A stretch of DNA of 64,000 nucleotides, taken from the NCBI GenBank assembly GCA_902784865.1, contig CACZWL010000008.1, positions 1 to 64,000 of the forward strand, written 5' to 3'. Under the pieces are notes generated by a model. That model worked only from the letters and a program-made list of their open reading frames with translations. It did not search any database and had not been told where the DNA came from. The DNA is from an uncultured Bacteroidota bacterium (GTDB lineage: Bacteria; Bacteroidota; Bacteroidia; Bacteroidales; P3). Numbering within the stretch: the first letter of the stretch is position 1; each line of letters begins with the position of its first letter. Below are positions 15,797-23,900 of the stretch, piece by piece. The translations under genes and the position numbers were made by a program.

Positions 15797-16765
15797 TCAG
15801 GCGTACTGCGCAGCCACCTGGTCGAGGATGGTGAGGGTGGCTTCGAGGGTGGGGGCGGCGGCGAGGGCGAGGCGGTGGGGTTTGAAGTTGTAGAGGCCGC
15901 GGAAGTAGTTGCCGTAGTGGCGGCGTAGGCTGAAGATGGCGGTGCGCTCGCCGTAGAAGTCGGCTGCTGCCATCAGGTGGCGTCGGCATACTTCGACGCG
16001 CTCCGCCACGCTGACCTCCCTCTCGGGCAGGCCCGCCAAAGTGCGCTGGCACTGCTCGAATATCCAGGGGTTTCCCACGGCGGCGCGGCCGATGAGGACG
16101 CCGTCGACGCCGCTCTGCCGCCAGCGTTCCACGGCCTGCGGGCCGCTGGCGATGTCGCCGTTGCCGAAGACGGGTATGCGGATGCGGGGGTTGGCCTTGA
16201 CCGCGGCGATGGGTGCCCAGTCGGCCTGGCCGCTGTACATCTGGCTCTTGGTGCGCCCGTGGATGCTGAGGGCGGCGATGCCGGTATCCTGCAGGGCTTC
16301 GGCGAAGTCGGTGACGGGCATGGTGTCGGCGCTGTAGGCCAGGCGTGTCTTGACGGTGACGGGCAGTGGGCTGCGGCGTACCATCGAGGCGGTGATGGCG
16401 AGCATGCGTGGTATATCCTGCAGGATGCCGCTGCCGGCGCCGCGTCCGGCCACCTTGCGCACGGGGCAGCCCCAGTTGATGTCGATGAAGTCGGGTTCGG
16501 CCTCGGCCACCACGTCGAGGCAGCGCAGCAGCTCTTCCTCGTTGGCGCCGAAGATCTGTATGCCGATGGGGCGCTGTTCGGGGGTGAAGCGCATCTTGCG
16601 CAGGCTTTTCTCGGCGTCGCGGTTCAGGGCTTCGCTGGCGATGAACTCGGTGATGAGCAGGTCGGCCCCCATCTCCTTGCAGAGCTGGCGGAAGGGTTGG
16701 TCGGTCACGTCGTCCATCGGCGACAGGCCTATCAGACAGTCTTTTGGCGGCAGTTTCAGTTCCAT
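15797..16765 (-). CDS. dus: tRNA-dihydrouridine synthase (DusB type)
   Basis: 322 residues from ATG 16765. LSPMDDVTDQPFR near the start, DINWGCPVRKVAGRGAGSG with the catalytic Cys around residue 100, the HGRTKSQMY block and GNGDIASGPQA are the ordered FMN-binding and active-site motifs of Dus enzymes. They reduce uridine in the tRNA D-loop with NADPH. A longer in-frame extension upstream overlaps the divergent OsmC gene and is not credible. The -7 box lies only 9 bp before this ATG, so the message may be almost leaderless. The region 15750-15796 is an untranslated spacer against the converging gene. Confidence 0.93.
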   Translation of the reverse strand: MELKLPPKDCLIGLSPMDDVTDQPFRQLCKEMGADLLITEFIASEALNRDAEKSLRKMRFTPEQRPIGIQIFGANEEELLRCLDVVAEAEPDFIDINWGCPVRKVAGRGAGSGILQDIPRMLAITASMVRRSPLPVTVKTRLAYSADTMPVTDFAEALQDTGIAALSIHGRTKSQMYSGQADWAPIAAVKANPRIRIPVFGNGDIASGPQAVERWRQSGVDGVLIGRAAVGNPWIFEQCQRTLAGLPEREVSVAERVEVCRRHLMAAADFYGERTAIFSLRRHYGNYFRGLYNFKPHRLALAAAPTLEATLTILDQVAAQYA

Positions 16766-16774
16766 TTTCGCGTG

Positions 16775-16782
16775 CAAAGATA
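16775..16782 (-). promoter_or_regulatory. -7 box for dus
   Basis: TATCTTTG on the minus strand, ending 9 bp before the dus ATG; predicted leader of a few nucleotides at most. Confidence 0.65.
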
Positions 16783-16803
16783 CAACTTTTTCGGAAAATT
16801 GTG

Positions 16804-16811
16804 TATCTTTG
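16804..16811 (+). promoter_or_regulatory. -7 box for the OsmC-cdd unit
   Basis: TATCTTTG on the plus strand, 45 bp before ATG 16856. It is divergent from the dus promoter, only 21 bp away. Confidence 0.7.
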
Positions 16812-16855
16812 CAGCACAAAACCCCAAGAATAATAACCATAAAAATCGCACTATC

Positions 16856-17239
16856 ATGATGAAAATCAGATTTGAAGACAAAGAAAAAGTCATAGCCGAC
16901 TTCATGGGTCACGACGTGGTGAGCGACGTCCCCGTGGCCATGGGCGGCGAGGATGCCGGCCTCAACCCCTTCTACCTCTTCCTGGCCAGCATCGGCAACT
17001 GCGCCGGTGTCTTCATGAAGATGTTCTACCGCAACCACAACATCCCCCTCGAGGGTGCCAGCCTCGAGCAGGACTTCGAGTTCCACGAGAACGGCATGCT
17101 GAAGAAGGTCGTCGTCACCGTCAACCCCGGCCCCGCCTTCCCCAGCGAGAAGCAGGCCGGCCTGCTGGCCATGCTCAAGGGCTGCAAGGTGAAGAAGCAC
17201 CTCGACCCCGCCATCGAATTCGAGTACATCGTCAAATAA
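16856..17239 (+). CDS. OsmC family protein
   Basis: 127 residues from the first of two adjacent ATG codons (16856, 16859). The two family cysteines are Cys49 in LASIGNCAGVFM and Cys110 in LKGCKVKKHL, the pair that forms the active site in OsmC/Ohr thiol peroxidases. The overall length and the shorter spacing fit the YhfA-like branch common in anaerobes, whose substrates are not defined. It is cytoplasmic. cdd follows after 8 bp and likely shares the transcript. Confidence 0.88.
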   Translation: MMKIRFEDKEKVIADFMGHDVVSDVPVAMGGEDAGLNPFYLFLASIGNCAGVFMKMFYRNHNIPLEGASLEQDFEFHENGMLKKVVVTVNPGPAFPSEKQAGLLAMLKGCKVKKHLDPAIEFEYIVK

Positions 17240-17247
17240 CACCCCCT

Positions 17248-17718
17248 GTGGACAAGACATTGCAACTTCAGTACCAGGAGTTTGCCTCGGTCGACGCCCT
17301 TGCCGCCGCCGACCGCGAGCTGATGCAGGCCGCCATCAGAGCCACCGCTTCGGCCTACGCCCCCTACTCGCACTTCCACGTCGGCGCCGCGCTGCGGTTG
17401 AAGGACGGCAGCATCGTCCTCGGCTCGAACCAGGAGAACGCCGCCTACCCCTCGGGGCTCTGTGCCGAGCGCACGGCCATCTTCGCCGCCTCGGCCCAGC
17501 GGCCTGAGCTGCGCGACTACGACGCCCTGGCCATCGTCGGCCGCAACGCCGAGGGCGCCCTCTGCGAGGCCTCGCCCTGCGGCGCCTGCCGCCAGGTGCT
17601 GCTCGAGTACGAGCAGCAGCAGGGTCACCCCCTCCGCGTGCTCTGCTACCTCCGTGGCGGTGCCATCCGCGAGCTGCCCTCCGTGGCCAGCCTCCTACCG
17701 TTCTCTTTCGTGCTGTAG
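17248..17718 (+). CDS. cdd: Cytidine deaminase
   Basis: 156 residues starting with GTG at 17248, the only start that preserves the N-terminal helix. The zinc site is intact: Cys72-Ala-Glu74 in GLCAERTAIF, with Glu74 as proton shuttle, and Cys111/Cys114 in SPCGACRQ. YAPYSHFHVGAAL (38-50) is the substrate-binding strand. It converts cytidine and deoxycytidine to uridine forms in pyrimidine salvage. Length is slightly above the 130-residue homotetrameric class. It sits 8 bp after the OsmC gene and ends at a strong terminator. Confidence 0.95.
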   Translation: MDKTLQLQYQEFASVDALAAADRELMQAAIRATASAYAPYSHFHVGAALRLKDGSIVLGSNQENAAYPSGLCAERTAIFAASAQRPELRDYDALAIVGRNAEGALCEASPCGACRQVLLEYEQQQGHPLRVLCYLRGGAIRELPSVASLLPFSFVL

Positions 17719-17738
17719 AACAGCCGTTTAACCATCAG

Positions 17739-17771
17739 AAAGCATACGCACGGCGCGTATGCTTTTTTTTT
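17739..17771 (+). terminator. Intrinsic terminator after cdd
   Basis: Perfect 11-bp stem AAAGCATACGC / GCGTATGCTTT (17739-17749 and 17755-17765), extended into a run of T. The following 17772-18172 holds no gene; it contains a short 7-bp-period patch (AACCTAT twice, 17825-17838) and otherwise unassigned DNA. Confidence 0.9.
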
Positions 17772-18172
17772 GCCCTCACCCACCCATGCCCTGCCATACA
17801 CCTACAAGGTCAAAACCTAGGCAAAACCTATAACCTATATAGTGCTGACAATCAACCTGTTGCAAACGTGCGATTTTGGCCGGTTTTTCGGGTTTTTCGC
17901 AGAAAATCCGAATCGGTGTCATCTGACTGGTAATCAGTGTATTGATGCCGTTTTTGAGGAAACTGCCGTAAAGTGGCCGGAAAAGGTCGGCGAGAGTGCC
18001 TGCCGGAGCGCCAATTTTGCTTGCGGAGGGGTGGGTGAGGGGCCTCTTTTGCAGGGAAAGTCGCGACGCGAGTCATGAAATTATCCTTTCGGAATGTGTT
18101 GTAAATGTGAGTGTTGTGGTTGTTCTGGATGCTCCGGAACAAAAAAAATTTTTCAGCTATGGTTTTTCTTTG

Positions 18173-18180
18173 TATTTTTG
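18173..18180 (+). promoter_or_regulatory. -7 box for the ppiD-like gene
   Basis: TATTTTTG, with TTTT 19 bp upstream, 57 bp before ATG 18238. Confidence 0.7.
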
Positions 18181-18237
18181 CACACTTGTTTTTGGAATAA
18201 TAATTAAATAAAAAATAACAAAAAGCACTAACAGAAA

Positions 18238-20352
18238 ATGGGAATTATTGGAAGTATCAGAAAACACTCGTGGATAGCTGTCGCTATCGTGGGTATTGCC
18301 ATTATCGCCTTCATCCTCGGCGACTTGACCAAGAATAACAACGGCATCCCCGACATGGGCAAGATTAACGGCACCGTCATGACGCGCCAGCGCTTCGACG
18401 ACCTCACCGCCCAGATGGAGAACAACTACAAGATGCAGCAGCAGACCACCCAGGTGCCCTCCGACGTGCAGAGCCAGATCCGCGAGCAGGTGTGGCAGAC
18501 CTTCGTCGACGAGACACTCCTCGACGAGCAGGCCTCCAAGCTCGGCCTCCAGGTCACCCCCGCCGAGGTCAGCGACATGTACACCGGCACCTTCATCCAC
18601 CCCTACATGCGCCAGAACTTCACCAACCCGCAGACTGGCCAGTACGACTATGCCTACGTCAACCGCATCATCGAGAACTTCAACGACCTCGATACCGCCC
18701 AGCGCCTCCAGTGGGTCGAACTCGAGAAGACCGTCAAGAAGGACCGCCAGCAGCAGAAGTATTCCGGTATGATTTCTGCCGGTTTCTACATGCCCAAGGC
18801 CATGACCGCCAAGATGGCCGAATATGCCGCCCAGGTCTCCAACGTCCGTGTGGTCGCCCTCCCCTTCCAGGGCGTCAGCGACGAGGAGGTGACCCTCTCC
18901 GACGCCGACTACAAGGCCTACTATGACGAGCACCGCGCCGAGTTCCGCGTCATCGACGAGATGCGCGACCTCGCCATCATCACCTTCCCCGTCAACCCCA
19001 CTCCGCAGGACCTCGCCGACATCCAGAACGGCGTCAACAAAGTGTGGGACGAGCTTCAGACCCTCTCCGACGAGGACATCCCCTTCTTCGTCAATGGCGA
19101 GAGCCACCGCAGCTACGACTCCTCCTATGTCAAGGCCAGCAGCTTCCGCGCCCCCCTGAGCGACCGCATCGCCGCTGCCGAGGCCGGCACCCTGATTGAG
19201 CCCGTCCTCGTCGGCAACGAGTGGATGATGGCCAAGGTCCTCAAGACCGCCGTCCGCCCCGACAGCCTCCGTGCCGGTGCCATCCTCGTCCTCAACGAGA
19301 AAGTCGGCCCCAGCATCACCACCCGTAGCGACGCGCAGGCCAAGCTCCTCGCCGACAGCGTCCTCGCCCTCCTCAACGGCAAGAAGATGACCTTCGAAGA
19401 GGCCGTCAGCCAGTTCAGCGACGACCCCCAGAAGACCGAGAACAACGGCGACATGGGTTGGCAGCCCGACGGCGGCTACGGCATCTTCAACGAGCAGATT
19501 GTCAACACCCCCGTCGGCAACCACTTCGTCGTCGAGCACCCCCAGGGTATCGGCTACATGATTGTGAAGGTCACCGACAAGACCCCCGCCTCCAAGAAAT
19601 ACCGCGTCGCCCTCATCACCCGCGAGATAGAGCCCTCCAAGGCCACCAGCGACGCAGCCTTCGCGGCAGCCCACAAATTCGCCGCCAACAACCGCGTCCT
19701 CAGCTCGTTCGAGGCTTCTGCCCAGCAGGAGAACCTCCAGGTGCGCAACGTCCGCGCCAACATGATGACCGAGTCGCTCTCCGGCATCCCCAACGCCCGT
19801 CAGATTGTCCAGTGGGCTTTCGACGAGAAGACCCAGGTGGGCAACGTCGCCGACCAGGTCTATGAGTGCGAGGGCATGTTCGTCGTCGCCGCCCTGAAGG
19901 ATGTCTTCAAGAAGGGCTACGCCACCCTCGACCAGGTGCGTCCCATGATCGAGCAGCAGGTCCGCAACCAGAAGAAGGCCGAGCTCCTCATCGCCCGCGC
20001 CGAAGAGGCCGCCAAGGTTGGCAAGGACATCAACACCATAGCCACCAAGCTCAACGTCGCCGTCGACACCCTCGACAGCGTCGCCTTCAACGACTACTAC
20101 CTCGGCCGCTACGGCATGGAGCCCAAAGTGCAGTCCGTCATCGCCACCACCAAGAGTGGCCTTGTCGGCCCCGTCAAGGGCACCAGCGGCGTCTATATGG
20201 TCCAGGTCGACAGCAAGGCCCAGAACGCCAACGTCAACAGCCAGACCATCCAGAGCCAGCTCACCCAGGGCTACCGCAACAAAGCCCGCATGCTCACCCA
20301 GGCGCTCCGCATGAACGCCGACATCACCGACCAGCGTAACAAGTTCTTCTAA
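18238..20352 (+). CDS. ppiD: PpiD-type membrane-anchored peptidyl-prolyl isomerase/chaperone
   Basis: 704 residues. The N-terminal MGIIGSIRKHSW then a single membrane helix (about 11-30) is the hallmark of PpiD. A SurA-N-like chaperone segment follows (FDDLTAQMENNY to about residue 190). A parvulin-type region is centred on about residues 340-450 (FEEAVSQFSDDPQKTENNGD then MGWQPDGGYG), and a second, more divergent unit lies near the C-terminus. It acts in the periplasm on newly secreted and outer-membrane proteins. It stands in front of an envelope gene block (M23-like, dxr, rseP, LptF/G) with its own promoter. Confidence 0.92.
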   Translation: MGIIGSIRKHSWIAVAIVGIAIIAFILGDLTKNNNGIPDMGKINGTVMTRQRFDDLTAQMENNYKMQQQTTQVPSDVQSQIREQVWQTFVDETLLDEQASKLGLQVTPAEVSDMYTGTFIHPYMRQNFTNPQTGQYDYAYVNRIIENFNDLDTAQRLQWVELEKTVKKDRQQQKYSGMISAGFYMPKAMTAKMAEYAAQVSNVRVVALPFQGVSDEEVTLSDADYKAYYDEHRAEFRVIDEMRDLAIITFPVNPTPQDLADIQNGVNKVWDELQTLSDEDIPFFVNGESHRSYDSSYVKASSFRAPLSDRIAAAEAGTLIEPVLVGNEWMMAKVLKTAVRPDSLRAGAILVLNEKVGPSITTRSDAQAKLLADSVLALLNGKKMTFEEAVSQFSDDPQKTENNGDMGWQPDGGYGIFNEQIVNTPVGNHFVVEHPQGIGYMIVKVTDKTPASKKYRVALITREIEPSKATSDAAFAAAHKFAANNRVLSSFEASAQQENLQVRNVRANMMTESLSGIPNARQIVQWAFDEKTQVGNVADQVYECEGMFVVAALKDVFKKGYATLDQVRPMIEQQVRNQKKAELLIARAEEAAKVGKDINTIATKLNVAVDTLDSVAFNDYYLGRYGMEPKVQSVIATTKSGLVGPVKGTSGVYMVQVDSKAQNANVNSQTIQSQLTQGYRNKARMLTQALRMNADITDQRNKFF

Positions 20353-20379
20353 ACAATACAGGTGAAGCATTGCCTCATG

Positions 20380-20430
20380 AAGTGGAAAGTGGAAAGTCCC
20401 CATAGATTTCCACTTTCCACTTCTGGTTTT
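20380..20430 (+). repeat. Inverted heptamer repeats forming a hairpin after ppiD
   Basis: GTGGAAAGTGGAAA (20382-20395) and its exact reverse complement TTTCCACTTTCCAC (20407-20420) are each built of 7-bp units and face each other across an 11-bp loop. The stem is followed by CTGGTTTTT, so it may also terminate ppiD transcription. Confidence 0.8.
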
Positions 20431-20442
20431 TGACGCACGCTT

Positions 20443-21342
20443 ATGAAGATCAAGGAATGGTGGACGCGGCTGCGCAGCAAGCCCGTGAACGATGTCATCA
20501 AGCATCCGCACCGCTTCGTGGTGATGGATACCCAGACCTTCAAGGAGAAGTTCTCCTTCCAGCTCTCGGGTGCCAACCTTTTTGTGGCTGCCGGCATCAC
20601 CTTCATCGTGCTCATCCTGCTCACCGCCGTCATCATCGCCTTCACCCCCCTGCGCCAGTGGATACCGGGCTACACCGACACCCGGGCCGTCGAGCAGACC
20701 TACGAGAACGCCCGTCGGGTCGACTCCCTCGAGACGCGCCTTGTGCAGCAGGAGTGGATGATACGCGCCATGCGTGCTGTCCTCAGCGGCGAGGATTTGG
20801 GCCCCGAGGCCGACTCGCTGCGCCACGACACTACGGCCACCTTGTCAGCCATGGCCGCCGCCTACCACCGCTCTCGCGAGGACAGCCTGCTCCGCCGCGA
20901 GGTGGAGCAGGAGGATAGCCGCTACCAGCTCAAAAGTGCCGCCCCCCCGGTCTCCGAGACCTCGTCGGCCATCATGCACCTCTTCTTTGCCCCGCTGAAG
21001 GGCAAGATACTTAACCCCTACGACGCCGCAGGGCACCACTATGGGGTCGATATCAGCGGCACCCTCAGCCAGTCTGTCAATGCCGCCTATGGCGGGACGG
21101 TCGTCTCGGCGGTCTTCACGGCCGATGCCGGCTACATCATCACCCTCCAGCATCCGGGCAACGTCATCACCGTCTATCGCAACAATGGCGCGCTCCTCAA
21201 GCGCCAGGGCGATGCCGTGCGCGCGGGCGAACCTATTGCCTATGTCGGCAATGCAGGCTTCCGCGAGCAGGGCCCCTACCTCCATTTCGAGATGTGGCTC
21301 AACGGCTCGCCTGTCAATCCTGTTGAATATATCTCATTCTGA
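20443..21342 (+). CDS. M23 (LytM) family protein with altered catalytic histidine
   Basis: 299 residues: cytoplasmic N-terminus, one membrane helix (about 44-67), a charged linker predicted to be helical (80-165), and a C-terminal M23 domain (about 183-299). The zinc ligands His199 and Asp203 (HYGVD) and His281 are present. The usual HxH pair is Tyr279-Leu-His281, so the residue that acts as general base in active LytM enzymes is replaced by Tyr. It is either an inactive regulator of other cell-wall hydrolases, as EnvC and NlpD are, or an atypical enzyme. It sits 7 bp upstream of dxr in the envelope block. Confidence 0.85.
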   Translation: MKIKEWWTRLRSKPVNDVIKHPHRFVVMDTQTFKEKFSFQLSGANLFVAAGITFIVLILLTAVIIAFTPLRQWIPGYTDTRAVEQTYENARRVDSLETRLVQQEWMIRAMRAVLSGEDLGPEADSLRHDTTATLSAMAAAYHRSREDSLLRREVEQEDSRYQLKSAAPPVSETSSAIMHLFFAPLKGKILNPYDAAGHHYGVDISGTLSQSVNAAYGGTVVSAVFTADAGYIITLQHPGNVITVYRNNGALLKRQGDAVRAGEPIAYVGNAGFREQGPYLHFEMWLNGSPVNPVEYISF

Positions 21343-21349
21343 ACTGCCG

Positions 21350-22477
21350 ATGAAACGAATTGCTATATTGGGTTCCACAGGGTCCATCGGGACGCAGGCG
21401 CTGAATGTCATCCGTCGCCACCGCGACCTCTTCTCGGTCGAGGTGCTTTGCGCCGGCAGCAATGCCGACCTCCTGATAGCCCAGGCCCTGGAGTTCGAGC
21501 CCAATGCCGTGGTCATAGCCGACGAGTCGAAGTACCCGCAGGTGAAGGAAGCCCTCGGAAACCTTGATATCAAGGTCTTTGCCGGTGCCGCCTCTATGGT
21601 CGACCTCATGGAGATGGACAGCATCGACATGGTGCTGGCCGCCATCGTGGGCTTTGCCGGGCTGCGCCCCACGCTGCGTGCGCTCGAGTGTGGCAAGCCC
21701 GTTGCTTTGGCCAACAAGGAGACCCTCGTGGTGGCAGGCGGCATCGTCACCGCCGCCGCCCGGCGTCACAGAGTGCCCATCCTGCCTGTCGACAGCGAGC
21801 ACTCCGCCATCTTCCAGTGCCTGATAGGCGAGGGGAGTGGTGTCGACAAGATACTCCTCACCGCCAGCGGTGGCCCCTTCCGTGGCCGCAGCCGCGAGGA
21901 GCTGGCGCACGTCACCCTCGAGCAGGCCCTCAAGCACCCCAACTGGAGCATGGGTCGCAAGGTGACCATCGACAGCGCCTCGCTCATGAACAAGGGCCTT
22001 GAGGTGATTGAGGCCAAATGGCTCTTCGGCGTCGACCCCGAGGACATCGTGGTGCTGGTACACCCGCAGTCGGTGGTCCATTCGATGGTGCAGTTCTGCG
22101 ACGGCAGCATCAAGGCCCAGATGGGCACCCCCACCATGGAGACCCCCATCCAGTACGCCTTCTCGTTCCCCGAGCGCATCGAGAGCCACCTGCCACGTTT
22201 CGACTTCCTGCAGCATCCGACGCTCACCTTCGAGCAGCCTGACCGCCAGACGTTCCGCTGCCTCGACCTCGCCTACCGCGCCATAGCGCGCGGTGGCAAT
22301 ATGCCATGCATCATGAACGCCGCCAACGAGGTGGCGGTCCAGCAGTTCATCGAGGGGCGCATCGGCTTCCTCGACATCGCCGACCGCGTCGAGCAGGCTA
22401 TGCTCAACGCCCACTTCATCGCCGACCCTTCGCTCGACGAACTTTTTGAAACCGACAAAAACATACGACAGCAATGA
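21350..22477 (+). CDS. dxr: 1-deoxy-D-xylulose-5-phosphate reductoisomerase
   Basis: 375 residues from ATG 21350. The NADPH motif GSTGSIG is at 8-14, ANKETLVVAG and the metal and substrate block DSEHSAIFQ follow, then SGGPFRG, the flexible loop over the active site with NWSMGRKVTIDSASLMNKGLE-type sequence, and ALVHPQS-like VLVHPQSVVHSMV. It catalyses the first committed step of the MEP isoprenoid pathway. A longer upstream extension would overlap the M23 gene out of frame and is rejected. It overlaps rseP by four bases. Confidence 0.96.
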   Translation: MKRIAILGSTGSIGTQALNVIRRHRDLFSVEVLCAGSNADLLIAQALEFEPNAVVIADESKYPQVKEALGNLDIKVFAGAASMVDLMEMDSIDMVLAAIVGFAGLRPTLRALECGKPVALANKETLVVAGGIVTAAARRHRVPILPVDSEHSAIFQCLIGEGSGVDKILLTASGGPFRGRSREELAHVTLEQALKHPNWSMGRKVTIDSASLMNKGLEVIEAKWLFGVDPEDIVVLVHPQSVVHSMVQFCDGSIKAQMGTPTMETPIQYAFSFPERIESHLPRFDFLQHPTLTFEQPDRQTFRCLDLAYRAIARGGNMPCIMNAANEVAVQQFIEGRIGFLDIADRVEQAMLNAHFIADPSLDELFETDKNIRQQ

Positions 22478-23883
22478 AATGGTTAGCTCTCATCCTTAGC
22501 CTCACCATCCTGGTGGCCACCCACGAGCTGGGGCACCTACTGTTTGCCAAGCTCTTCCGCGTGCGCGTACGCAGGTACTATGTCTTCTTCAATTGGAAGT
22601 TCTCCCTCATCAAAGCCAAGAAGTTCGACGGCAAGTGGCACTTCCTCTTCTTCAACGCCACCACCCCCGAAAGCTGGAACGAGAAGAACCTACGCCCTGA
22701 AGACCAGGACAATACCCTCTGGGGGCTCGGGTGGATTCCGCTGGGCGGCTATTGCGATATCGCCGGCATGATTGACGAGACCAAGGGCGAGTCGGACCTC
22801 GAAGCCGAGCCCCAGCCCTGGGAATACCGCACCAAGCCTGCCTGGCAGCGCCTCTGCATCATCACCGGCGGCGTGCTGGTCAACTTCGTCACCGCCCTGC
22901 TCCTCTACGGCGCCATCTTCGCCCATTGGGGCAAGGACGAGCTGCCCATGCACAACGCTACCCTCGGCTTCCAGTATCACCAGGTGATGCTCGACGAGGG
23001 CTTCCAGCAGGGTGACCTCATCTGCGCCATCGACGGCCAGGAGATTGACGACTATACCGAGGCCAGCAAGCTGCTCCTCCTCGGCGATGCCCGTCGGGTC
23101 ACCGTTCGTCGCGCCGACTCGCTGGTTTCCATCGACCTCAGCGGCCGCCTCGTCGAGCGGGTCAACAAGGAGCGTGTGAAGAGCCTGATGAGTCCGCGTA
23201 TACCGTTCGTTGTCAAGAGTTTCACCGCGGGCTCTACCGCCGAGCGGGCAGGCATGATGCCTGGCGACAGCGTCGTCAGCCTCAACGGTGTACCGATGAC
23301 GGCCTTCTCCGACATCACGGCCGCCCTTGCCGAGCACAAGAGCGAGGAGGTCGTGGTGGGCTTCTACCGTGGCGGCGTGCGCGACTCGCTGCCCGTCATG
23401 GTCAGCAGCGCCGGCAAACTCGGCGTGCAGTGCGAGACCGACCTCGCCCGACTCTTCCCCTCCAACCTCTTGCGCCACACCGACTACTCGCTCTTCCAGG
23501 CCATCCCCGAGGGCATCAGCCACGGCTGGCAGACCTTGATGACCTACGTCACGGGCCTCAAGATGGTCTTCGCCCCCGGTGGCGTGCAGAACCTCGGCGG
23601 CTTCGGCTCCATGGCCAACCTCTTCCCCGAGCAGTGGAATTGGCACGCCTTCTGGGAGCTCACCGCCCTCCTGGCGCTCGTCCTGGCTTTCATGAACTTC
23701 ATCCCCATCCCGGGCCTCGACGGTGGTCATATCTTCTTCACCCTCTGGGAGATAATCACCCGCCGGAAGCCCTCCGACAAGTTCCTCTCCTATGCCCAGA
23801 GCGTCGGCATGTTCCTACTGTTGGCACTCATGATTCTTGCCAACGGCAACGACCTGTGGCGCTGGCTGTCAGGCAGTTTCTAA
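22474..23883 (+). CDS. rseP: Site-2 intramembrane protease RseP
   Basis: 469 residues. HELGH (17-21) in the first membrane helix and LDG (about 415-417) in a late helix supply the zinc site. A PDZ domain is recognisable around residues 240-310 (FTAGSTAERAGMMPGDSVVS), with a more degenerate PDZ-like unit before it. In other bacteria RseP trims anti-sigma factors after a first cut, controlling the envelope-stress response. It begins with an ATGA overlap on dxr, an arrangement shared by many Bacteroidota. Confidence 0.95.
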   Translation: MKWLALILSLTILVATHELGHLLFAKLFRVRVRRYYVFFNWKFSLIKAKKFDGKWHFLFFNATTPESWNEKNLRPEDQDNTLWGLGWIPLGGYCDIAGMIDETKGESDLEAEPQPWEYRTKPAWQRLCIITGGVLVNFVTALLLYGAIFAHWGKDELPMHNATLGFQYHQVMLDEGFQQGDLICAIDGQEIDDYTEASKLLLLGDARRVTVRRADSLVSIDLSGRLVERVNKERVKSLMSPRIPFVVKSFTAGSTAERAGMMPGDSVVSLNGVPMTAFSDITAALAEHKSEEVVVGFYRGGVRDSLPVMVSSAGKLGVQCETDLARLFPSNLLRHTDYSLFQAIPEGISHGWQTLMTYVTGLKMVFAPGGVQNLGGFGSMANLFPEQWNWHAFWELTALLALVLAFMNFIPIPGLDGGHIFFTLWEIITRRKPSDKFLSYAQSVGMFLLLALMILANGNDLWRWLSGSF

Positions 23884-23900
23884 CCCCTCCGTTGTAGTCA

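Noticed and set aside
15977..16855. Possible long N-terminal extension of the OsmC protein
   Set aside because: It would run antisense through dus and across the OsmC promoter; the OsmC domain is complete from 16856.
18157..20826. Very long minus-strand open frame opposite ppiD and the M23 gene
   Set aside because: Antisense shadow in GC-rich DNA: low-complexity Gly/Val/Leu/Asp/Ala composition, no motifs, and it covers two conserved plus-strand genes.
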